NCBI GenBank assembly: GCA_016213125.1
Contig: JACRBR010000311.1
Coordinates: 1-10,391, forward strand
DNA from: Chloroflexota bacterium
GTDB lineage: Bacteria; Chloroflexota; Dehalococcoidia; DSTF01; JACRBR01
DNA length: 10,391 nt
Direction: 5' to 3'
The notes under the pieces are model-generated. The model did no database searches. It was not told where the DNA came from and saw nothing but the letters and a program-made list of their open reading frames with translations. Both the position numbers and the translations under genes were made by a program. This document shows, one piece after another, positions 1 to 6,614 of this stretch (position 1 is its first letter; each line of letters starts with the position of its first letter).

Positions 1-313
1 CCACGGTTAAGGACCGGCCGAATTTAATACGCACGTTCTTCCCGCCACGGAAGGAGCGCAAGACGAGAAGGTTTCTTGGACCCTCCGTACTTGCTTGTCC
101 GCGTATCGCAGTTTCCGGCTGGCCGTTGGATCGCGGGTGTCCCCATGCCACCGACATGCACCCCCGTATCCGCAGCGCAGCAATCTCGGTAGCACGGGAT
201 TTGGTGAATCGGTAGGCGCCCGCTTAACGGGCGAGGGACAAGGAGGTGCGGTTAGTTCCGTAAAGTCGTTAGCCCTACACACCAAAGAAGCTAATCCAAT
301 CAGGAGGAAGTAC
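1..313 (+). other. Leader region upstream of gene A, no convincing gene
   Basis: No gene is supported here. The frame of gene A stays open upstream to a TTG at 95, but that start has no Shine-Dalgarno site, and the added 73 residues are Arg/Pro/Ser-rich and lie ahead of a clear signal peptide, so I treat them as untranslated. The leader holds a short hairpin (CGCCCG 217-222, loop 223-227, CGGGCG 228-233). Just after it is a perfect anti-16S match, AAGGAGGTG at 240-248, with no start codon at a usable distance. I could not match the region to a known riboswitch class, and I cannot place a promoter with confidence. Confidence 0.5.
302..307 (+). promoter_or_regulatory. Ribosome binding site fixing the start of gene A
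   Basis: AGGAGG lies 6 nt before the ATG at 314. It selects that start over the in-frame TTG at 95, and the chosen start is immediately followed by a Lys-Lys and hydrophobic signal peptide. Confidence 0.85.
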
Positions 314-2701
314 ATGCCAAAGAAGCTCACCATCCTTGGTGCGCTGACGGCGGCGCTAGTGTTCGGATATCTGGGGCTGTTCAACGGCACTGCCGCTGGC
401 ACGCCGATCCAGCAGTTCGACACGAGCGGCGCCTTCGAAGTAGACGTGAACTGGTGTTACGATGGTGCGTACCCGGTGGCCGACGGCTCCGGTGGCGTGC
501 TGTGCGGCGCCGGTTCTTCATCGACCTCGATTCCCGTGCCAGGCGCGGCGGTTCCGTCGTGGTCGATCATCAGCCAGCCGATCGGCAACCGCCTTGGCCT
601 GCCGATCACCTTCACGCCCAGCGACGGCACGACCGAGTGGCAGACAGTGGCCCCGGCCTGTGGCGCGCTGGACGCCAACGGCGAGTGCACTGCGGCTACG
701 ACCGTGGGTGACGTGACGGCCCGCACCGACATTCTCTGCACGAACGGCGCGGACGACGTGCTGGGCGCTCCGGGCGGCACCGGTGGCAGCTCCGCGACGG
801 AGTGGCCGAAGAAGGACCCGGACGGCGCCGGCCCTACTACGGGCTGGATCAACGTGCCCTTCATCCGCACCTCCGCCGCGACCTTTGAAGGCGGCGGTGG
901 GCCGCCGACGGGCGGCCCGAACGCGTACGTGCCGGGCATCGCCCCGTTCCCGAACTCGGCCCCGAACGCGTACACGTTCGGCGCGATCGACACCTCGGTC
1001 CTGACCTTCTTGTACCTGGCGGGTGGGGCTCCGTTCCCGCTGCCGGCGCCGGTGCGCCTGCAGCTCGTCCAGGGCTACTCCTCCTACGCGTCCCAGTCCT
1101 CCAGCCCGGGCACGGGCGAAGGCCTGAGCGTGTCGGCGGCGTTGCTTGCCGGTTCGCCTGATGACCCGCCGAGCGACGGTTTCACCTGCCTCGACTCCCC
1201 GCAGGACTCGGTGGCGGAGACGACGTACCTCAAGGCGCCGAGCGTCGACACCATCATTCCGCGATGGGTCATGATCACCTCGGCGGCCGACCTCCGGGAC
1301 GGCACGCAGGCGACCATCCTCGACTGGCAGTGCGTGACCATCGGTACGGGCGCACCCGATTCCGACGGCGACTGCCTGCCGGACGGCGCGGAGCCGCTGG
1401 CGGCTTCCTGCGTGGGCGGCGTGAACGACAAGGACTGCGACAACGACATGATCCCGGACGGGCTCGAGTCGTACCTGGGCTCCAGCCCGACCGCCGCCAA
1501 CAGCGACGGCGACGCAGCCTCCGACTTCGAGGAGATGGGCTTCTTCACGGACCCGACCGTCGCGGACTCTGATGGCGATGGCCAGTTGGACAAGCAGGAC
1601 GTGATTTCAACCAACGGCACGGAGGGGGCTGACGCCGCCGACTTGTCGGATGACAACTGCCCGGCGGACGCGAACGCCTCGCAGTTGAACACGGACTCGC
1701 TCTACCAGTACCACGGCCACGGTGCCACCACTGGCGACAAGTCCAACCCGGACGAGGACATGCAGGGCAACGCCTGCGACTCGGACGACGACAACGACGA
1801 GATGCCGGACGCCACCGAGGCGGGCCTGACCATCGTTCCGTGGTCCGGCACGACTGACCCGGGTGGCGCGGGCGACGCGGCCGACAGCGCGGTCTGCGCG
1901 GGCCCCGGTATCGGCGTTGCCCCGCTGGTCGTCATGAACCCCTTGGACGGGGACAGTGACGTCGACCTGGTGCTGGACGGCCGGGCGTGCACGTTCCGTG
2001 CGCGGCCGGACCTGGCCATCAGGGCGACCGCTTCCTGCCTCACGGCTCCGGTGGACCCGGACGGCTGCGCGCAGCCGAACAACGGCGCCGCCGGCGGCGC
2101 CGTGGACGACCCCGACGCGGACGGTCTGTTCGTCAAGGGTGGTTCGCACCTGGCCGTTGAGTCGGTGATACGCACGATGGGTATCAACGTCTGCCGCATT
2201 GGCGCGGCCGAGCCGTCTCCATGCCCGACTGGCGGCTCCGCCACCGGTCAGAACAGCGACATGGACGGCGACGGCGTCGTCGGCACGTCTGACAAGGACA
2301 GCGACCGCGACGTGATTGGTGCGCTCACCACCGCGTCGAACGTCCAGGACGGTGTTGAGACCCTGTTCTACGGCACCGGCGCTGCGATCTTCGACACCGA
2401 CCGCGACGGTTGTGCGGACGGTGAAGAGATCGCGGACCACAACGGCGACTTCAAGGTCACGGCAGGCGACCAGCTCTCCTTCGTGATCAAGAAGAACACG
2501 GCTCCTGCGCTCGGCAAGCTTGACCCGGACAACGACGGCGACATCGACAACTACGACCTCGCCAACGCTGACCTGAACAAGAACAAGAGCCTGGACGCCG
2601 GCGACCAGCTGATCATGGCGGCCATCATCGGCGCTGTGGGCGCGTGCGACACGGTCGAAGACGCGATCGTGATCGGCACACTGGTCAAGAACGTCCCGTA
2701 A
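314..2701 (+). CDS. Gene A: exported thrombospondin type 3 repeat protein with C-terminal dockerin-like module
   Basis: A 795-residue protein that begins with a signal peptide (KK at 3-4, hydrophobic to about residue 28). Residues 35-345 form a Cys-containing, Gly/Pro-rich region I do not recognise. Residues 348-430 carry acidic calcium repeats (DSDGDCLPDG, DNDMIPDG, NSDGDAASD, DSDGDGQLD). Residues 446-498 hold a thrombospondin type 3 signature (DNCP, then NASQLNTD, then GNACDSDDDND) with a His/Gly-rich stretch inside it. The C-terminus has three 12-residue EF-hand-like loops starting at D708, D737 and D753. The first and third end in (A)GDQL followed by a hydrophobic helix, as in type I dockerins. 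In known systems dockerins bind cohesins in a calcium-dependent way, and cohesin-like domains are encoded by genes C, D and E. No catalytic domain is visible, so a surface structural or adhesive role is inferred. A strong hairpin follows the stop. Confidence 0.88.
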   Translation: MPKKLTILGALTAALVFGYLGLFNGTAAGTPIQQFDTSGAFEVDVNWCYDGAYPVADGSGGVLCGAGSSSTSIPVPGAAVPSWSIISQPIGNRLGLPITFTPSDGTTEWQTVAPACGALDANGECTAATTVGDVTARTDILCTNGADDVLGAPGGTGGSSATEWPKKDPDGAGPTTGWINVPFIRTSAATFEGGGGPPTGGPNAYVPGIAPFPNSAPNAYTFGAIDTSVLTFLYLAGGAPFPLPAPVRLQLVQGYSSYASQSSSPGTGEGLSVSAALLAGSPDDPPSDGFTCLDSPQDSVAETTYLKAPSVDTIIPRWVMITSAADLRDGTQATILDWQCVTIGTGAPDSDGDCLPDGAEPLAASCVGGVNDKDCDNDMIPDGLESYLGSSPTAANSDGDAASDFEEMGFFTDPTVADSDGDGQLDKQDVISTNGTEGADAADLSDDNCPADANASQLNTDSLYQYHGHGATTGDKSNPDEDMQGNACDSDDDNDEMPDATEAGLTIVPWSGTTDPGGAGDAADSAVCAGPGIGVAPLVVMNPLDGDSDVDLVLDGRACTFRARPDLAIRATASCLTAPVDPDGCAQPNNGAAGGAVDDPDADGLFVKGGSHLAVESVIRTMGINVCRIGAAEPSPCPTGGSATGQNSDMDGDGVVGTSDKDSDRDVIGALTTASNVQDGVETLFYGTGAAIFDTDRDGCADGEEIADHNGDFKVTAGDQLSFVIKKNTAPALGKLDPDNDGDIDNYDLANADLNKNKSLDAGDQLIMAAIIGAVGACDTVEDAIVIGTLVKNVP

Positions 2702-2711
2702 GGGAACTAGT

Positions 2712-2739
2712 CAGGGGGATCCCTCCGGGGATCCCCCTG
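2712..2739 (+). terminator. Strong hairpin after gene A, likely terminator without U-tract
   Basis: A perfect 12-bp stem (2712-2723 pairs with 2728-2739) with a TCCG tetraloop starts 10 nt after the TAA of gene A. No T-run follows. It could stop transcription by structure alone, protect the mRNA 3' end, or need a factor. It probably separates gene A from gene B. Confidence 0.65.
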
Positions 2740-2834
2740 GCGGGCAGGCGGCGCACGGACATGAAGGACGTGCGCCGCCCGGCCCGCGAAAACGCTTTCC
2801 CCGCCAGTTTTACGACGGAAACGCTCCGCTGAGC

Positions 2835-4415
2835 ATGGATGCTTCGCAGCGGCGGCAACGCATTGCTGATGAGGAAGACGTGTCAGACACGTTGATGCTC
2901 GGACAGGTGCACGTGCGAGAGGCGCAACCGGTGCGACAGGCGCCACGCAACGCCCGACCGCAGACGGCCGCCGCGATAGCGACGCCGCGGCTGCTGGCTG
3001 GCGCGCTGGTGGTGGTGGCCGCGCTGGCGGCGTACCTGTTCACGCTGGCGCCCGACATGTACAGCCTGGACAGCCCGGAACTCGCCGCGGCCGCCAACCA
3101 GCTTGGCATCGCGCACGCGCCCGGGTACCCGCTGTACACGCTCGTGGGCTGGCTCTTCTCACACGCCTTCCCTATCGGCACTGTGGCGTTCCGCATGAAT
3201 TTGCTCTCGGCGTTGTTCGGCGTGGCCGCCTGCGCGGCCGTGTACGCCCTCTCGTTGCACCTGACGCCGCGCCCGTTCGTGGCGGCGGCGGGGGCGCTGA
3301 CGCTGGGGTTCTCGTACTACTTCTGGCTGGATTCCCTGATGGCCGAGGTGTACACGCTGGACGCGCTGCTGGTCGCCGGGCTGCTGCTCGCCGCGTACGG
3401 ATGGCGAGCGCAGCCGTCACTCATGAGAGCGGCGTCCGTCGGCCTGATCCTGGGTCTCGCCTGCGCCAACAGGACCACCAGCTTCCTGTACTTGCCGGCG
3501 CTCGTCGCATTCGCGTGGCTCTCCGGCGAACGGGCCGCGCGCTCGTATGCCGCGGCGGGTCTGGGATTGGCCGGCGGACTGCTGTTCTACCTCTACCTGC
3601 CGCTGCGCTCGGCGGCCGGCGTGGACGTCGGGCCGGGCACCTACGCGCTGGACGGGACGCTGCGTGTGACCGACCTGGCGTCGTTCTCGGGGTTCTGGGA
3701 CCACGTTTCGGCGGCGGCGTTCCGGCGGGAGGCGTTCGCCTACGGACCCCTCGACGCACTGGTCGAAGCGGGGCGGTTCGCCGGGTGGCTGGCGGGTTCG
3801 TTCCTGGGGGTGGGGGTGGCGCTGGGGATCGCCGGCATCGTGCGGCAGTGGCAGAACGACCGGGCGCTGCTGGTGCTGACCGCCGGGGTGGCACTGCCCG
3901 CCGCGTTGTTCTTCGTGAACTACGGCGCGATCGACAAGAAGTTCATGTTCCTGCCGGCCTACGTTGCCTGGGCGCTCTGGGTGGTCGTTGGCCTGGACTG
4001 GCTGCTGGCGTACGTCGAGCTGCCCGCGGGGTCGCTGTGGGCGGCGGGGGCGCTGGCGCTGCCGCTGGTTGCGCTGCTGATCAACGGACCGCTGGTGACG
4101 CTGCGCGGCGAACACGCGGTGCGGGACGAGGCCGAGCAGTTCCTGGCGCAGGTTGCGCCGGACGCCGTGGTCTACGGACGGTTCACGGATGTCGCGCCGC
4201 TGCAGTACTTGCAGCAGGTGGAGGGGCAGCGGCCCGACGTGCGGCTTGTCAACGGCTGGACCGCCGATCCGGCGTTCCTTGTCGAGTTGGCCGCAGCGAA
4301 TGTCGGCGTGCGGCCGTTGTACATCACACAGACCGACGCCGCGGTGTGCGCGCGGTATGCGTGCGTGCCCGCCCCCGCGGGGAACGGGTACGAGGTGCGG
4401 CCCCCGGGGGGCTGA
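2835..4415 (+). CDS. Gene B: DUF2723/TMEM260-like (GT117-type) membrane O-mannosyltransferase candidate
   Basis: A 526-residue polytopic membrane protein with about ten hydrophobic segments between residues 53 and 423, a cytoplasmic N-tail of about 50 residues and a soluble C-terminal part of about 100 residues. After the first membrane segment comes DSPELAAAANQLGIAHAPGY, followed by PLYTLVGWLF. This acidic, GT-C-like first loop (D79, E82) and its HxPGxPLY continuation are the hallmark of DUF2723. The later AEVYTLDALL (170-179) is also typical. The human member TMEM260 is a protein O-mannosyltransferase; bacterial members are mostly uncharacterised. A lipid-phosphate sugar donor and exported protein acceptors are inferred. 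Neighbouring exported proteins rich in Thr/Pro are plausible acceptors. The start is uncertain: ATG 2835 has a poor Shine-Dalgarno site, and GTG 2880, preceded by GAGGAAGAC, or ATG 2895 are alternatives that leave the membrane domain intact. It could instead glycosylate lipids or a polysaccharide. Confidence 0.82.
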   Translation: MDASQRRQRIADEEDVSDTLMLGQVHVREAQPVRQAPRNARPQTAAAIATPRLLAGALVVVAALAAYLFTLAPDMYSLDSPELAAAANQLGIAHAPGYPLYTLVGWLFSHAFPIGTVAFRMNLLSALFGVAACAAVYALSLHLTPRPFVAAAGALTLGFSYYFWLDSLMAEVYTLDALLVAGLLLAAYGWRAQPSLMRAASVGLILGLACANRTTSFLYLPALVAFAWLSGERAARSYAAAGLGLAGGLLFYLYLPLRSAAGVDVGPGTYALDGTLRVTDLASFSGFWDHVSAAAFRREAFAYGPLDALVEAGRFAGWLAGSFLGVGVALGIAGIVRQWQNDRALLVLTAGVALPAALFFVNYGAIDKKFMFLPAYVAWALWVVVGLDWLLAYVELPAGSLWAAGALALPLVALLINGPLVTLRGEHAVRDEAEQFLAQVAPDAVVYGRFTDVAPLQYLQQVEGQRPDVRLVNGWTADPAFLVELAAANVGVRPLYITQTDAAVCARYACVPAPAGNGYEVRPPGG

Positions 4416-4634
4416 AGGTGGCATCACTCTCTCGCATCGTAGTCGTGGACGGGGAGCCGTCGGCGCCGATGCAGGGGGATGCGAATAGCAAGCAAGGCGG
4501 TGTGGCTGCTCCCGCGGCGAGGTTCCGTGGGAAGTACGAAGAAGGAGGTGACCCGGAACGACCCAATTGAACAGCAAGGAAATCGAGGGTTCGTGCTCTG
4601 AACCCGACAGCCCTACATCGTAGGAGGTTTAGTC
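4416..4634 (+). other. Intergenic leader of gene C with stem-loop and a second SD-like site
   Basis: Directly after gene B is a two-part stem-loop: GCATCG 4434-4439 pairs with CGATGC 4467-4472, and inside it GACGG 4448-4452 pairs with CCGTC 4457-4461 around a GGAG loop. AAGGAGGTGA at 4542-4551 is a perfect 10-nt complement of the 16S 3' end, but the nearest start codon, TTG 4567, lies 18 nt beyond GGAGG, too far for normal initiation. From that TTG a weak 18-codon frame runs to a TAG at 4621-4623, which overlaps the true ribosome binding site of gene C. I recognise no known RNA family here. Confidence 0.45.
4622..4627 (+). promoter_or_regulatory. Ribosome binding site fixing the TTG start of gene C
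   Basis: AGGAGG with a 7-nt spacer to TTG 4635. The following codons give MKK and a hydrophobic segment, so the TTG start is well supported. Confidence 0.88.
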
Positions 4635-6353
4635 TTGAAGAAGCCCCAAGCTCTGATCGGCCTTTTGGCCGCTCTGGGGACTGCGATCGGCGTGCTTGTA
4701 GCCGTCGTCGGCCTGCCTTACGGCCGCGCGGACTACACTGCGTTCGCAGAGCTCTACCATGGACCGACGAACAACAGCGGTCTCTTCCACATCGCGGTCG
4801 ACTGTGACACGTCGGACGCGGCCACGGACGACCCCTGCACCGTGCTCCTGACGGGCGCTGCGCAGACGGTCGCCGCGGACGTCACCATCGGCAACTCAAC
4901 GGCCGGCTCGGCCCTGCTTGCCGCGTTCAACTGGACCCTGGACGACCCGGACACCACGCGTCTCGACGCGGTGACGCCCGGCTCCTGCACGGCCCCCAAG
5001 TTGAACTGCAACCCGAACTTCCTGGACACCGGTGAAAGCACCGAGGGTCTGGGTGGTACGGCATGGAGCTGCGACCCGGTCCAGGCGGACCAGGACAGCA
5101 ACAACGCGACCGGCGACCAGTCGCTGATCTCGTGCACGAACCCGACCGACCCGCCGACGCTGGCGGCCGGCCCGGCTCACCTCGACATGGGTCGCGTGAC
5201 CTATGACGTGCCGATCGCCGCGGGCGTGGGCAGCGTCACCGTCGCCGTCAAGGATGTCAACATCTTCGACGAGACGGTTACCGAGCTCATGAGCTGCAAC
5301 CCGGTTGTTACGGCGACGGGCAACTGCTTCCCGACGACGTACAACTTCATCGTGCCTCCGCCGACGGACACGCCGACGAACACGAACACGCCGGTCCCGG
5401 CGACCGACACGCCGACGAACACGCCGACGAACACGCCGACGAACACGCCGACGAACACGCCGACCCCCGCCGACAGCGGTCTGCAGAAGCAGGCTGAGAC
5501 GAGCGGCAACCTGTTCCTGTGCAACGACACCGACGGCCCTGGCCCGATCTGCTCGGGTCCTGGCGAGGGTAGCCTGCACGTCAACGAAGTCGCCTTCAAC
5601 ATCGCCACCGGCGACACCGACGGCGACACGATTCCGGACGGCCTCGGCGCCTACGAGTTCTCGGTCGAGTATGACAACTTCGTCATCGAGTCCGTGAACC
5701 CGTGTGACGTGGTCTTCGGCCCCACCGGTGCGGGCGCGACCCGTGGCCCGGTGGATGAGGTAAACGCCTCTTCGCCCGCGAACGCCGACTGCACGCCCGA
5801 CCCGGGTGCGCTGAACAACGGCACGTGCGCGAACTCGATCATCACCGAGAACATCGTCCACTTCGGCTGCGTCACGGGCGGCCAGGTTGAGGGCCCTGTC
5901 GGTAGTGGCATCATTATCGCCAGCCTCGAACTGGTCCCGCACGAGGACCTGTCGAACGACCTGTTCCCGGGGAACAACAACGGTGTCCTCACCGTCATCA
6001 AGGACAACGGCTGTGAGCTGGTCGACATCTTCGGTCACCCGACCGCTGGTTCGATCAACGGTGGTCTCACCAAGCTCTGTGGCGACCTGGCTGTGACCGT
6101 TCGCATCCTCGAGGGCGACCTTGACCTCGACTGCGACGTGGACGTCACCGACGCCCAGGCGATCGCGAGCCACTACGGCGCGTTCTTCGGCGGCTTGCTC
6201 TACAGCAAGTGGCTGGACCTCGAGCCGCAGTTCCACGACCTTGACATCGACATCAAGGACATCCAGAAGGTGTTCGGCCGCATCGGCAGCACCTGCCAGA
6301 ACCCGATCCCGGCACAGCCGCCGCTGCCGCCCCCGACAGGCTTCGGCAACTAG
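4635..6353 (+). CDS. Gene C: exported protein with two cohesin-like regions, TPTN linker and C-terminal dockerin
   Basis: A 572-residue protein with a TTG start. Residues 1-32 form a signal peptide or N-terminal anchor (MKK plus a hydrophobic run). Residues 45-235 are Cys-rich and beta-sandwich-like, possibly a diverged cohesin fold; their beginning resembles gene F. Residues 240-280 are a Thr/Pro linker with four exact TPTN units. Residues 283-475 contain a cohesin-like domain, recognised by LGAYEFSVEYDNFVIESV at 337-354 and by a later GSGIIIASLELVP strand. Residues 494-555 are dockerin-like. The first calcium loop (D495, D497, D499, D506) is canonical and is followed by AQAIASHYG. The second (531-542) keeps D535 and D542 but has P531 and F533 where Asp/Asn are expected. 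A Pro-rich tail ends the protein. Having both a cohesin-like and a dockerin part suits an adaptor that could chain to neighbours. Export is clear; binding partners are inferred. Confidence 0.86.
   Translation: MKKPQALIGLLAALGTAIGVLVAVVGLPYGRADYTAFAELYHGPTNNSGLFHIAVDCDTSDAATDDPCTVLLTGAAQTVAADVTIGNSTAGSALLAAFNWTLDDPDTTRLDAVTPGSCTAPKLNCNPNFLDTGESTEGLGGTAWSCDPVQADQDSNNATGDQSLISCTNPTDPPTLAAGPAHLDMGRVTYDVPIAAGVGSVTVAVKDVNIFDETVTELMSCNPVVTATGNCFPTTYNFIVPPPTDTPTNTNTPVPATDTPTNTPTNTPTNTPTNTPTPADSGLQKQAETSGNLFLCNDTDGPGPICSGPGEGSLHVNEVAFNIATGDTDGDTIPDGLGAYEFSVEYDNFVIESVNPCDVVFGPTGAGATRGPVDEVNASSPANADCTPDPGALNNGTCANSIITENIVHFGCVTGGQVEGPVGSGIIIASLELVPHEDLSNDLFPGNNNGVLTVIKDNGCELVDIFGHPTAGSINGGLTKLCGDLAVTVRILEGDLDLDCDVDVTDAQAIASHYGAFFGGLLYSKWLDLEPQFHDLDIDIKDIQKVFGRIGSTCQNPIPAQPPLPPPTGFGN
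5409..5464 (+). repeat. 12-bp tandem repeat encoding Thr-Pro-Thr-Asn
   Basis: Four identical copies of ACGCCGACGAAC (5409-5456) and a partial fifth (5457-5464). The repeat is in frame, each unit coding TPTN. A related TPTN-TN-TP stretch lies just upstream at 5370-5393. Gain or loss of a unit keeps the frame, so the linker can vary in length. Confidence 0.95.
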
Positions 6354-6407
6354 TTTGCTGAAGGCAGTCGGGAAGGCTTCGGCCTGACCGGAAGAGAGTT
6401 CGGTAAG

Positions 6408-6444
6408 AAGGGGGAGCAGACGCAACCGCGTCTGCTCCCCCCTT
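6408..6444 (+). terminator. Strong hairpin after gene C, likely terminator
   Basis: A perfect 14-bp stem, GGGGGAGCAGACGC (6410-6423) with GCGTCTGCTCCCCC (6428-6441), loop AACC. AA 6408-6409 and TT 6443-6444 can add two pairs past a one-base bulge. It lies 54 nt after the stop of gene C. Only two T residues follow, so it is not a classical U-tract terminator, but it matches the design of the hairpin after gene A. Confidence 0.7.
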
Positions 6445-6450
6445 CCCAAA

Positions 6451-6481
6451 CCCGCTGCGGCGGGTCCCCGCCCGGGCGGGG
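6451..6481 (+). repeat. Hairpin and 16-bp GC palindrome after the gene C terminator
   Basis: CCCGC (6451-6455) pairs with GCGGG (6460-6464) around TGCG. Next to it, 6466-6481 (CCCCGCCCGGGCGGGG) is a perfect 16-bp palindrome. With the terminator hairpin this makes three structured elements in 75 nt ahead of gene D. The palindrome could be an operator, part of a terminator cluster, or a by-product of high GC content. Confidence 0.5.
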
Positions 6482-6509
6482 TACTGTAAGAGGACAGGGA
6501 GGTGAGCGT

Positions 6510-6614
6510 TTGGAGAATTGCCAGCGACCGGCGCCCCCGGCGCCCAGCCCCCGTGTCCAGGCGAGATTGAGTCATCAAGGCCAGGAGGCCGCACCAGGAG
6601 TGAGCATCGGATGA
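6510..6614 (+). CDS. Possible 34-codon leader ORF overlapping the start of gene D
   Basis: GGGAGGTGA (6497-6505) is a strong Shine-Dalgarno site whose GGAGG ends 7 nt before a TTG at 6510, the same spacing as the TTG starts of genes C and E. The frame encodes 34 residues, Pro/Ala/Gln-rich with one Cys and no membrane segment, and stops with TGA at 6612-6614. That stop overlaps the gene D ATG as ATGA, the classical arrangement for translational coupling. I do not recognise the peptide. Its value may lie in being translated rather than in its product. It may also be chance, since GC-rich DNA is poor in stops. Confidence 0.4.
   Translation: MENCQRPAPPAPSPRVQARLSHQGQEAAPGVSIG

Noticed and set aside
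95..313. N-terminal extension of gene A from a TTG at 95
   Set aside because: No ribosome binding site at 95; the true signal peptide begins at ATG 314 with AGGAGG 6 nt upstream, and the added residues do not look like secreted protein.
3401..4577. Long open frames on both strands overlapping gene B
   Set aside because: Arg/Gly/Pro-rich translations typical of out-of-frame GC-rich DNA; the gene B frame has clear membrane segments and family motifs.
271..4617. Shared 9-mer AGCCCTACA before the ribosome binding sites of genes A and C
   Set aside because: The distance to the start differs (31 versus 13 nt to the SD) and a 9-mer match between two leaders of this size is not unlikely by chance.
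4567..4623. 18-codon leader ORF before gene C
   Set aside because: The TTG start is 18 nt from the SD-like site, too far for normal initiation, and the frame does not overlap the gene C start.
5409..5464. CRISPR-like or iteron array
   Set aside because: The 12-bp units are contiguous with no spacers and are in frame coding TPTN, so this is a coding minisatellite.
6518..6610. In-frame upstream start for gene D at TTG 6518
   Set aside because: Only GGAG 2 nt away as a binding site, and it would place 31 Pro/Arg-rich residues before a normal signal peptide.
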